Positions 1-6,954 of a stretch of 7,478 nucleotides of DNA are shown in pieces. The notes under the pieces were generated by a model. It saw only the letters and a list, made by a program, of their open reading frames with translations, was not told the origin of the DNA and did not search any database. The position numbers and the translations under genes were made by a program. Source of the stretch: Spirochaetaceae bacterium. GTDB taxonomy: Bacteria; Spirochaetota; Spirochaetia; DSM-27196; PXBQ01. Positions within the stretch are counted from its first letter, which is position 1. Each line of letters starts with the position of its first letter. Where the stretch lies: positions 1 through 7,478 of the forward strand of contig PXBQ01000172.1 of NCBI GenBank assembly GCA_003566875.1, given 5' to 3'.

Positions 1-1161
1 ATGGCAAGAACAACACCAAAGCGGCAGACGACTTCATCGAAAAAGACACGGGGCACAACGCACCGTAGGTCTTCTCTCGAATCTACCTTTCGATTCGTAC
101 GATTCATAGCGACTAAACTGCGTCGGCCCGGTAGATCGCGAGCAATAGTCTGGCTCGCCGTTCTGTTACTCGGCGCGCCGGCGATCGCGCCGGCCGAGAC
201 GGCGAGAAACGAGCTGCGAAGAATTCTTGTGGAGCTGGAAAGTCCCGACCACACCGAACAGCTCGCAGAACGGTACGGAACGCTGTTGATCTCGGCGTTA
301 CACGCATCGATTACACCTTCGTTCGCCTTCGAAGTGGTCGAGAAGTTTATGGAGCAAACGCCCGCCGCCGATCGCGCGGGCGTTTATCGCGCGGCGGCAG
401 AACTCGCGGAGTTGACAGGTGACTATGAGCGCGCGGCAAAGTACTTTGCCGCGACTTTTGAGCACTCCGAAAGCCGCGACCCGGCCGATGCACTTGCCGC
501 GGCGAGGGCACAGGTCGATCTTGGCGATCTCGAACTCGCGGAAAGCCACGTACGCGCTGCGCTCGCGCATGACCCGAGCGGAGACAACATGGTTCAATCG
601 AGGACGCTGCTCGCGCGAATTCTTGCCGAGACGGGACGCAACGTCGAAGCGTCGGCGCTGCTTCACGGCCTCGTCCCGGTACTCGCCGAGAGCGATATCG
701 GCGACGCGTACAGCATCTTCGATGCGGCGGCCACAATTGGCCTTGACGATGTTACGGCCGCCGCACGCAAACGAATCGAGGCGTTTCCCGATAGCGTAGA
801 GCTGGCGCTCGTTCGGCGTTCGGAATCCGACTCTAGCGTCGACCCGTTCCCGTCGCCCTCTCGCGTGATGAATCCCGAACGGGTCTTTGAGCCCACAACC
901 GCCCCGACGCCGAAGCCACGCGGCGAACGACCGAGCCTGCGAGGCATCCAAACCGGATCGTTCCGCGACGAGGAGAACGCGCGCTACATGGCTCGTGACC
1001 TTCGTGAACTAGGATTCTCGGCAGATGTCCGGAGTCGCGTCGTGGGGGACACGACGTTTCATCAAGTGGTTATCGGTATTGACGGTGATCCCGATCGCGC
1101 GAACGCGACGATCATGAGGCTCAAGGAGCGCGGTATCGAAGGATTTCTCGTTTTTGATTGA
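1..1161 (+). CDS. Membrane-anchored TPR-like / SPOR-domain cell-envelope protein
   Basis: This 386-residue protein is probably a peptidoglycan-binding envelope protein. Residues 1-47 are rich in Lys, Arg, Ser and Thr. Residues 48-65 form one hydrophobic segment ending in Ala-Pro-Ala before Glu66, so it is either a signal anchor or a cleaved signal peptide. Residues about 125-260 are Ala/Leu-rich helical pairs resembling TPRs (for example around 'ELTGDYERAAKYF'). A Pro/Ser-rich linker covers about 280-310. Residues about 312-384 fit a SPOR domain, beginning 'RGIQTGSFRDEENARYMA' and containing a second beta segment 'FHQVVIGI'. SPOR domains are known to bind glycan strands lacking stem peptides, mostly at division septa. 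The ATG is the first base of the window, so the ribosome binding site cannot be seen and an upstream start is possible. No other ATG, GTG or TTG start lies before the hydrophobic segment. The SPOR assignment is good, the TPR assignment moderate, and the exact role unknown. Confidence 0.8.
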   Translation: MARTTPKRQTTSSKKTRGTTHRRSSLESTFRFVRFIATKLRRPGRSRAIVWLAVLLLGAPAIAPAETARNELRRILVELESPDHTEQLAERYGTLLISALHASITPSFAFEVVEKFMEQTPAADRAGVYRAAAELAELTGDYERAAKYFAATFEHSESRDPADALAAARAQVDLGDLELAESHVRAALAHDPSGDNMVQSRTLLARILAETGRNVEASALLHGLVPVLAESDIGDAYSIFDAAATIGLDDVTAAARKRIEAFPDSVELALVRRSESDSSVDPFPSPSRVMNPERVFEPTTAPTPKPRGERPSLRGIQTGSFRDEENARYMARDLRELGFSADVRSRVVGDTTFHQVVIGIDGDPDRANATIMRLKERGIEGFLVFD

Positions 1162-1180
1162 AACTACTTGACGGCGGAGT

Positions 1181-2707
1181 CTACATCGTCTCGATTTCTT
1201 CGATCTGCTCGATCCGGATCGGCTGTCCTCCGATCGTTTCCACCCCGCGAGTCGTCAGGCGCGCGGGTATCATCGTGAGCGAACGCACGATCCGGTTGTC
1301 GGATTCGTCGATCGACAGCGTTACCGCGAAAGTTCGGTTACCTAAGGCCCGGCCGGTTGGAGACAGAAACTGGAGTTCAAGTACCGTGTCGCCCGCCGAA
1401 AAGACCGCAAATCCCCCCGAGTGTTCGACCCCATCTTCGCGCAACGTGAAACGAGGCGCCGAAAAAAAGATTTCAAACCCGGAATCGTTCCTGTACAACC
1501 CAGCCAACTTGTCGTGTTCGACTCTTGTGGGGCGCTCTGTACCGCGCAAAAGTGATCTTTGAAGTCCGGATGACAAACGGCGGTACGTTCCGCTCAGGTG
1601 TGGTTGGCGGTCGACGGTCACAAGAATCGTGTCGGGTTCCGTAACCGAGACCGACACGTTTCGACGCAAATTTGTGAGCGATCGGTTCGTCATGTTGATC
1701 CACAGCCCGGCTCCGGAGCGATAGATTGCTTTGCTCGATGACATCCAGTTGTACGATTCCTGCGTCTCGCCGTTGAAGAAGAGAACTGTGCGGCGGCGCG
1801 CGTCGAACACGAGCAACTCGGTTTCGTCCGACAGGAACGCACCCTGCGTACGGTACCACGGACCGTCGAAGTACTGTTCGAATGCGGCGGCGTCGGCCTC
1901 GTAGAGCTGCGAAAGCTGCGCCTGAGCCGTCCGTGTCGCAGGAATTTCCGCAATCGTCTCGACGCGATATCTGCTCTCGTCTCGATCCCAGCGATACTCG
2001 GTCCGCAGAAGATCCATCATGTTCTCTGTCTCGCGGTTCTGCTCATACTTGATGATCGGGAAACTGTCTCCGGGGGCCATCGCGGTCGAGTACGAGTCGG
2101 GCCTGTCGATTTCGGTTATCTCGACACTCGCATCGGTTTCTATTGCAAGAATCGACCGGTATCTCAAACCGCTGCCAACGGTCGGCTGAGTCCGTTTGAA
2201 TACGTCAAGGGTCTGTCGGCCGGCGTTGTTCATTCCGAGGGTCACAATTTCAATCGCGTGGTCGCCGGTCACGTCCATCGTGTACACGGTAAAGGTCCGG
2301 ATGTTGTTCGCCTGCGTTCGGCCTTCCCATGTGACGACGTAAGAGCTGCGCACGGGATCGTAATCGACGACAAGCAGTCGAATCGCGTCGCTTGGGTCGT
2401 CGCGACGTTTGAATACGATGATTTGCTCTTCTCTTTGGTCGATATCGAGGTTTACGTCGATTATCTGCGAGATGAGGTAATCAGACGGAAGTTGCGCCTT
2501 GCTCCTGGGGGTTTCGTCGATATCCATGATCGAGAGGGTCGGCCGTTCGCCGGCCGCGATTGTGATGCCTTCACCGGCTTCCGGAACGATCACTCTCGAT
2601 CCAATGGTCGGTGCCGCCGGCGGCTCTTCACGACAACCGGCCAAGAGTACCAAAAAAAGAATCACGGCGAACGGAAGGCAACGAAAAACAGTGGAGTTCG
2701 TACTCAT
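1181..2707 (-). CDS. Predicted lipoprotein, beta-rich, function unknown
   Basis: This 508-residue protein has a typical lipoprotein signal peptide: Arg9, a hydrophobic core at about 11-22, then lipobox Leu-Leu-Ala-Gly-Cys with Cys25 as the lipidated residue. I chose the ATG at 2707 over one 40 codons upstream because the longer form would bury the signal peptide behind unrelated residues and run across the purB promoter. After a Pro-rich tether, two segments resemble FG-GAP/VCBS-type propeller strands: around residues 84-98 ('DVNLDIDQREEQIIV') and 142-157 ('YTMDVTGDHAIEIVTL'). The C-terminal half (about 295-465) is rich in alternating beta strands, with Gly-x-Tyr turns at 373 and 403, suggesting a barrel-like domain. 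I see no catalytic motif. A relation to spirochaetal pallilysin-type adhesins is possible but only a guess from the general pattern. It is divergent from purB and convergent with the SPOR gene. Coding status and lipoprotein nature are well supported; function is not. Confidence 0.82.
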   Translation of the reverse strand: MSTNSTVFRCLPFAVILFLVLLAGCREEPPAAPTIGSRVIVPEAGEGITIAAGERPTLSIMDIDETPRSKAQLPSDYLISQIIDVNLDIDQREEQIIVFKRRDDPSDAIRLLVVDYDPVRSSYVVTWEGRTQANNIRTFTVYTMDVTGDHAIEIVTLGMNNAGRQTLDVFKRTQPTVGSGLRYRSILAIETDASVEITEIDRPDSYSTAMAPGDSFPIIKYEQNRETENMMDLLRTEYRWDRDESRYRVETIAEIPATRTAQAQLSQLYEADAAAFEQYFDGPWYRTQGAFLSDETELLVFDARRRTVLFFNGETQESYNWMSSSKAIYRSGAGLWINMTNRSLTNLRRNVSVSVTEPDTILVTVDRQPHLSGTYRRLSSGLQRSLLRGTERPTRVEHDKLAGLYRNDSGFEIFFSAPRFTLREDGVEHSGGFAVFSAGDTVLELQFLSPTGRALGNRTFAVTLSIDESDNRIVRSLTMIPARLTTRGVETIGGQPIRIEQIEEIETM

Positions 2708-2714
2708 TGGGACG

Positions 2715-2723
2715 ATTGTAGCA
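2715..2723 (-). promoter_or_regulatory. Extended -10 promoter of the lipoprotein gene
   Basis: Read on the minus strand, this is TGCTACAAT: a TACAAT hexamer (5 of 6 to TATAAT) with the TG of an extended -10 element. Seven bases separate it from the ATG at 2707, so transcription would begin at or next to the start codon. No convincing -35 lies 16-18 bp upstream, which is acceptable for an extended -10 promoter. No Shine-Dalgarno sequence precedes the ATG, which fits a leaderless message. Predicted from sequence only. Confidence 0.5.
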
Positions 2724-2759
2724 GAAACCGGTACCGAACATCCAGAGAAACCCCGTGTG

Positions 2760-2801
2760 AGCAGCAGTTCCCATTTTTGCCTGAAAACAAGAACCGCCGC
2801 T
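2760..2801. repeat. 42-bp imperfect dyad between divergent promoters, candidate operator
   Basis: Arms AGCAGCAGTTC (2760-2770) and GAACCGCCGCT (2791-2801) match as inverted repeats at 9 of 11 positions. On the same axis, TTTT (2774-2777) mirrors AAAA (2784-2787). In total 13 of 21 position pairs are complementary. The arm centres are 31 bp apart, close to three helical turns. The right arm ends at the base before the purB -35 hexamer, and the whole element lies upstream of both divergent promoters, as expected for a regulator binding site. No T-run follows it, so it is unlikely to be a terminator. It does not match PurR boxes I can recall. Confidence 0.4.
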
Positions 2802-2830
2802 TTGACATTTGCGTCGAGTCCTGTCATTAT
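2802..2830 (+). promoter_or_regulatory. Sigma-70-type promoter of the purB-guaB-purA-guaA operon
   Basis: A perfect -35 hexamer TTGACA (2802-2807) is followed after exactly 17 bp by CATTAT (2825-2830), which matches TATAAT at 4 of 6 positions. The predicted transcription start is about 2836-2838, on or within the first codon of purB. No Shine-Dalgarno sequence occurs upstream of that ATG, so a leaderless or near-leaderless transcript is likely. This leaves no room for a riboswitch leader on this transcript. Confidence 0.6.
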
Positions 2831-2835
2831 TCGCT

Positions 2836-4278
2836 ATGGAAACACGTGAGATCTTCAAGAACCTTTCGCCGCTCGATCATCGATACGCACGATCTGATCC
2901 CGGAACATACGAGAGCTTAAGCCGTTACCTCAGCGAAGATGCCGGAATTCGGTACTGCGTCCGCGTCGAAGCGGCCTTGCTCGAGGCGCATCTCGAGCTA
3001 CTAGGCACCGTGGACCCAACAGACCTGGCGCAAATCCGCGCGTTACCCGATCGGGTGAGTCCCGAGGACGTATACGCCGAGGAAGAAAAAACTCGACACA
3101 ACATTCGCGCGCTCGTGAATGTCATGAAATCGGCATTGCCCGCGCACCTTCGGCAGTACGTGCACACCGGAGCGACCTCGGTCGATGTTCTCGACACCGC
3201 GGCAGCGCTGCGGTATCGCGAGGTAGCACACGATGTCGTCATCCCGTCGGTACTACGCCTGCTGGAAAACCTCGTAAAAATTGTCGAGAACGAAGCCGAT
3301 ACGCCGCAACTCGGGCGTACGCACGGTCAGCACGCGGTTCCGATTACGTTCGGCTTCGCGATCGCCGAGTACGTCGCGCGTATCGGCAAGTCGGTCGTCC
3401 GGATACTCGACTGCGCCGAGGGTGTGCGTGGAAAACTCGCAGGAGCGGTCGGCGCGTACAACGCGCTATCACTCGTCGTCGCCGACCCGGAAGGCTTCGA
3501 ACGCCGCGTGCTCACAAAACTTGGTCTTGAGCCGTCGGAGCATTCGACGCAGCTCGTCGAACCGGAGTACTTGCTTCGGCTTTTTCTCGAACTCGCGACG
3601 TGTTTCGGCGTAGTAGCGAATCTTGCCGACGACATACGGAATCTTCAACGCAGCGAGATTGCCGAGATTCAAGAGATGTTCGGCGAGTCGCAGGTCGGCT
3701 CGTCGACGATGCCGCAGAAGCGGAATCCATGGAACTCCGAACACGTCAAGAGTCTCTGGAAGGCGTATGCGCCGCGAGTCATGACGTTCTTTATGGACCA
3801 GATCTCCGAACACCAGAGAGATCTCACGAACTCGGCGTCCGGCCGTTTCGCCGCGGAATTCGTCGCGGGGTTTACGTTCGCGGTCGAGCGTATGAACTCC
3901 GTCGTCGACCGTCTGCACGTCGACCGCGAGCGGATGCTTCGAAACATCGAGTCGGCCGGACCGTCTCTTGTCGCCGAAGCGGTCTACATCCTGCTCGCGA
4001 AGGCCGGTGAGTCCGACGGCCATGAAATTGTCCGTGTCGCAACGCGTGAGGCGGAAACAACCGGCCGTCCGCTTGTCGAGTGCCTCAAGGCGCACGGCGC
4101 ATGGGACGCAGCAAATGCAGAGTGCGAAAAGACGTTCGGCGTCGGCCTGGAACACGTGCTTCACGAGCCGGAACGGTATAGTGGCCGCGCAGCAGCCGTT
4201 GCGCGGAGAGTTGCAGCTACGCATCGCGAAACGATCGCACGTATTTCGATGCGGATCGAAGACAGGAGGGTCAGATGA
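2836..4278 (+). CDS. purB: Adenylosuccinate lyase
   Basis: This 480-residue cytosolic enzyme of the fumarase/aspartase superfamily cleaves adenylosuccinate to AMP and fumarate, and normally also SAICAR to AICAR. Visible family regions are 'HTGATSVD' (110-117), 'GRTHGQHAVP' (160-169) with His163 as the probable general acid, and the signature loop 'GSSTMPQKRNP' (288-298) carrying the catalytic Ser. 'QRDLTNSA' (327-334) fits the substrate-binding region. The length is in the usual 430-480 range. The ATG at 2836 is preferred to a TTG at 2809 because the family's N-terminus begins near here and the TTG lies inside the promoter spacer. The signature alone would also allow another lyase of the superfamily, but co-location with purA and guaB makes PurB by far the best call. 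Its TGA overlaps the guaB ATG. Confidence 0.92.
   Translation: METREIFKNLSPLDHRYARSDPGTYESLSRYLSEDAGIRYCVRVEAALLEAHLELLGTVDPTDLAQIRALPDRVSPEDVYAEEEKTRHNIRALVNVMKSALPAHLRQYVHTGATSVDVLDTAAALRYREVAHDVVIPSVLRLLENLVKIVENEADTPQLGRTHGQHAVPITFGFAIAEYVARIGKSVVRILDCAEGVRGKLAGAVGAYNALSLVVADPEGFERRVLTKLGLEPSEHSTQLVEPEYLLRLFLELATCFGVVANLADDIRNLQRSEIAEIQEMFGESQVGSSTMPQKRNPWNSEHVKSLWKAYAPRVMTFFMDQISEHQRDLTNSASGRFAAEFVAGFTFAVERMNSVVDRLHVDRERMLRNIESAGPSLVAEAVYILLAKAGESDGHEIVRVATREAETTGRPLVECLKAHGAWDAANAECEKTFGVGLEHVLHEPERYSGRAAAVARRVAATHRETIARISMRIEDRRVR
4264..4270 (+). promoter_or_regulatory. Strong Shine-Dalgarno sequence of guaB
   Basis: AGGAGGG lies 4 nt before the guaB ATG at 4275, inside the last codons of purB. 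With the ATGA stop/start overlap it fixes the guaB start and implies translational coupling. It shows that this genome does use Shine-Dalgarno initiation, in contrast to purB and the lipoprotein gene. Confidence 0.85.
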
Positions 4279-5708
4279 TCATCGAAGAGTCCTTGAGTTA
4301 TGACGACGTTTTGTTGCTCCCTTCGTACGCGGATTTCCTTCCGGGGGAAACCGACGTGACGTGCACGCTTTGCCCCGATGTCGTATTGAACGTACCGCTG
4401 CTCACGGCCGCGATGGACACGGTTACCGAGCAAGAGATGGCGATCGCGGTCGCGCTTCACGGTGGGGTCGGCGTGATCCACCGGAACATGGCTCCTGCCG
4501 AACAGGCGAGGCAGGTACGAACGGTCAAACGGCATCTCAACTGGATTATTGAGTCGCCGCTCACGGTCGAGAAGGATCGGCCCGTACGCGATGTCTGGGA
4601 CATCATGGGACGCTACAACATATCCGGGTTGCCCGTGGTCGAGGACGGGAAACTGTGCGGGATTATCACGAGTCGCGACATGCGTTTTTGCCGTGATCTT
4701 TCTCTCAAAGTCGGCGACGTGATGACCGCGGATCCGATCGTGATGCAGGGAAAACCCGACATCGATCACGCGAAGCGGAAATTTGACGCGCACAAGATCG
4801 AGAAACTCCCCGTCGTCGACGACAACGGGGCACTCACGGGTCTTATCACCGTGAAAGATATCGAAAAACACAACGACTTCCCGCATGCGGCGACCGATGC
4901 GAACGGCCGCCTGTTGGTCGGCGCCGCGATCCCGCCGGTCGGGTTCGAGCAACGTATTGAGCTGCTCGCCGACGCGCGCGTGGACTTTTTCGTGATAGAC
5001 GCCGCGCACGGCGACACAAAGAACGTCGCGGAGGCCGTCGCGGCCGTCAAGACCCGGACCAAGGTGCCGGTCATCGGCGGGAACATCGCAACGCGCGAGG
5101 GTGCTAAACGCCTCATCGACGCCGGCGCCGATGCGATCAAGGTCGGAGTCGGTCCGGGTTCGATTTGCACCACGCGTGTCGTCGCGGGAATCGGAGTACC
5201 GCAGTTCACCGCCGTCGTCGCCGCGACCGAAGAGGCGAACGCGCGCGGTGTCCCCGTAATCGCCGACGGCGGCATCAAGTACTCGGGAGACATCACGAAG
5301 GCGCTCGCCGCGGGTGCTTCGGCGGTGATGATCGGAAACCTGTTCGCGGGTCTGAAGGAAAGCCCGGGGACTGAGATCATCTACGAGGGACGGATCTTTA
5401 AATCGTACCGCGGGATGGGGTCGCTGGCGGCGATTCAGCAGGGTTCGGGAGACCGATATCAGATGAACGCCGACGAAGACCCGGTCCCCGAAGGCATCGA
5501 GGGACGCGTACCGTACAAAGGCGAACTGAAACCGTTCCTTCACCAGCTCGTGACGGGTCTCAGAAAGGGGATGGGATACTGCGGTTGCCGAAATCTTGAG
5601 CAATTGCGTTCGTACCGGAAATTCATTAAGATTACCGCCGCGGGATTAAGAGAAGGGCACGTACACGACGTGTCGATCACCCAAGAGCCGCCGAACTACT
5701 CACGCTGA
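4275..5708 (+). CDS. guaB: Inosine-5'-monophosphate dehydrogenase
   Basis: This 477-residue protein oxidises IMP to XMP with NAD+, the committed step towards GMP. The N-terminal barrel half carries 'SYDDVLLLPSYADFLPGE' (8-25) and 'LLTAAMDTVTE' (42-52). Two CBS domains are inserted at about 94-200, each with an LPVV strand (119 and 178); in this family they bind adenine nucleotides and modulate activity. The catalytic loop 'GVGPGSICTTR' holds Cys298. 'IADGGIKYSGDI' (329-340) is the phosphate-binding region, 'SYRGMGS' (377-383) precedes the mobile flap, and Arg394-Tyr395 form the conserved catalytic pair. Length is near the usual 485-490, so the protein looks complete and active. The start is set by the strong Shine-Dalgarno sequence and the 4-nt overlap with purB. 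purA follows after 22 nt. Confidence 0.97.
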   Translation: MIIEESLSYDDVLLLPSYADFLPGETDVTCTLCPDVVLNVPLLTAAMDTVTEQEMAIAVALHGGVGVIHRNMAPAEQARQVRTVKRHLNWIIESPLTVEKDRPVRDVWDIMGRYNISGLPVVEDGKLCGIITSRDMRFCRDLSLKVGDVMTADPIVMQGKPDIDHAKRKFDAHKIEKLPVVDDNGALTGLITVKDIEKHNDFPHAATDANGRLLVGAAIPPVGFEQRIELLADARVDFFVIDAAHGDTKNVAEAVAAVKTRTKVPVIGGNIATREGAKRLIDAGADAIKVGVGPGSICTTRVVAGIGVPQFTAVVAATEEANARGVPVIADGGIKYSGDITKALAAGASAVMIGNLFAGLKESPGTEIIYEGRIFKSYRGMGSLAAIQQGSGDRYQMNADEDPVPEGIEGRVPYKGELKPFLHQLVTGLRKGMGYCGCRNLEQLRSYRKFIKITAAGLREGHVHDVSITQEPPNYSR

Positions 5709-5719
5709 GGCGCGCGACA

Positions 5720-5724
5720 AAGGA
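5720..5724 (+). promoter_or_regulatory. Shine-Dalgarno sequence of purA
   Basis: AAGGA lies 6 nt before the ATG at 5731. A second ATG at 5727, four bases earlier, is out of frame, so this site and the family N-terminus settle the start at 5731. The 22-nt guaB-purA gap has no hairpin with a T-run. Confidence 0.65.
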
Positions 5725-5730
5725 TAATGG

Positions 5731-6954
5731 ATGAATCTTGTTGTAATCGGTGCACAATGGGGCGATGAAGGGAAGGGAAAGATCGTTGATTTCATCTCCG
5801 ATCAAGCCGATGTAATCGTGCGTTTTTCCGGCGGCGCAAACGCCGGCCACACGATCGTTCATGACGATGTGACGTACAAGCTGCATCTGATCCCTTCGGG
5901 TGTTTTGTACCCCGACCCTCGCGTAGTCCTCGGAACGGGAATGGTGATCGACCTCGACGCGCTGTTCGAAGAGCTTGAAGAACTCGAGCGCTCGGGTATT
6001 TCGTGCGCGGGCAGGGTTCTCGTCTCCGATCGCGCGCACGTCGTACTCCCACGGTACAAACAGGAGGACATCGAACTCGACCGGAACCGGCTCAACCCGA
6101 TCGGTACAACCGGTCGCGGTATCGGTATCGCGTATGCGGTAAAGTCGGCGCGTGACGGTGTCCGCATCGTCGACCTGTTCGACGACGCCTTTCTAAAGAG
6201 CCTCAGTTCCGAGGATCGGGAGTACATCCACGGTCGCCGCGACCGAATTCGCGACATGGTTGTCGACCTCTCGGCGTACATGAACGGGGTTCGTGATGAG
6301 AACGTATTGCTCGAAGGCGCACAAGGCGCGCTGCTCGATCTCGACCTCGGCACGTACCCATACGTTTCGTCGGGGTACTCGTGTGCAGCCGGCGCCGCGC
6401 TCGGCGGCGGCATCGGACCAAAAAAGATCGATCGTGTTCTCGGCGTCTGCAAGGCCTACTCGACACGCGTCGGAAACGGGCCATTCCCGTCCGAGTTCCG
6501 CGGGGACGACACGAAACTCGGTGATGAGATCCGGGAGATTGGACGCGAGTACGGCGTCACCACCGGGCGCGCGCGCCGAGTCGGGTATCTCGACCTCGTC
6601 GCGCTGCGCTACATCTGTCGGACAAACTCGATCGACTCGATCGCGCTGACCCATCTCGACGTGTACGACGCGGTCGAGGCACCGCGAGTCTGTATCGCGT
6701 ACGAACTCGACGACGAGACTTTGGACGATTTCCCGTCATCGCGAATCGCGCTCGAGAACGCGCGTCCGGTTACGCGGGCACTCGCGGGTTGGGATACGCC
6801 GATCGGTAAGGTATCGTCGTACGATGCGCTTCCGGACGCGGCGCGCGCGTACATTGACTTTGTCGAGAGGTTTATCGATACGCCGATCGACATCGTCTCG
6901 GTCGGGTACTCGCGCGAGCAGACCATAGTCCGGCGGAATCCATGGACCGAATAG
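5731..6954 (+). CDS. purA: Adenylosuccinate synthetase (short, divergent form)
   Basis: This cytosolic enzyme joins IMP and aspartate using GTP to give adenylosuccinate, which PurB turns into AMP. The N-terminal signature 'QWGDEGKGK' (9-17) includes catalytic Asp12, and 'NAGHT' (37-41) supplies catalytic His40. 'IGTTGRGIG' (124-132), Arg141 (the residue donated across the dimer in E. coli), 'EGAQGALLD' (195-203), 'KAYSTRVGNGPFP' (241-253) and 'TTGRARR' (277-283) are also present. At 407 residues it is shorter than the usual 425-432; about 22 residues are missing from the helical stretch after 'DLFD' (148-151). Two normally very conserved motifs differ: TSSN is 'SSGY' (213-216) and the guanine-recognition TKLD is 'THLD' (307-310). 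The main catalytic residues remain, so I expect an active enzyme. Its last 13 nt overlap guaA. Confidence 0.94.
   Translation: MNLVVIGAQWGDEGKGKIVDFISDQADVIVRFSGGANAGHTIVHDDVTYKLHLIPSGVLYPDPRVVLGTGMVIDLDALFEELEELERSGISCAGRVLVSDRAHVVLPRYKQEDIELDRNRLNPIGTTGRGIGIAYAVKSARDGVRIVDLFDDAFLKSLSSEDREYIHGRRDRIRDMVVDLSAYMNGVRDENVLLEGAQGALLDLDLGTYPYVSSGYSCAAGAALGGGIGPKKIDRVLGVCKAYSTRVGNGPFPSEFRGDDTKLGDEIREIGREYGVTTGRARRVGYLDLVALRYICRTNSIDSIALTHLDVYDAVEAPRVCIAYELDDETLDDFPSSRIALENARPVTRALAGWDTPIGKVSSYDALPDAARAYIDFVERFIDTPIDIVSVGYSREQTIVRRNPWTE

Noticed and set aside
298..951. A 217-codon minus-strand frame inside the SPOR gene
   Set aside because: Its composition is Arg-rich and low in structure, no start signal was seen, and the plus-strand gene is supported by SPOR and TPR-like patterns; it is a shadow.
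2734..2739. CCGAAC, the core of the Firmicutes PurR box, in the divergent region
   Set aside because: Only the 6-base core matches, without a second inverted copy or the AT-rich flanks, and CGAAC strings are common throughout this window.
2708..2827. N-terminal extension of the lipoprotein to an ATG at 2827
   Set aside because: It would place 40 unrelated residues before a typical lipoprotein signal peptide and would run across the dyad and the purB promoter.
2809..2835. TTG start at 2809 for purB
   Set aside because: The TTG lies between the -35 and -10 hexamers of the best promoter, so it would not be transcribed from it, and the extra nine residues do not fit the family N-terminus.
2258..2920. 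A 220-codon plus-strand frame opposite the lipoprotein gene and reaching into purB
   Set aside because: It runs through the divergent promoter region and overlaps purB in another frame, with no motif; the minus-strand lipoprotein explains the region.
3721..3733. Exact 13-mer CGGAATCCATGGA shared with 6934-6946
   Set aside because: Both copies encode Arg-Asn-Pro-Trp within coding sequence; two copies with no flanking similarity look like coincidence of protein sequence and codon choice.
3469..4224. A 251-codon minus-strand frame inside purB
   Set aside because: It is antisense to a confidently identified enzyme gene and has no family motif.
4161..5603. A 480-codon open frame on the minus strand, antisense to nearly all of guaB
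   Set aside because: guaB on the plus strand is beyond doubt, and the antisense product is rich in Arg and Asp with no recognisable domain. Long antisense frames are expected in GC-rich genes with biased codons.
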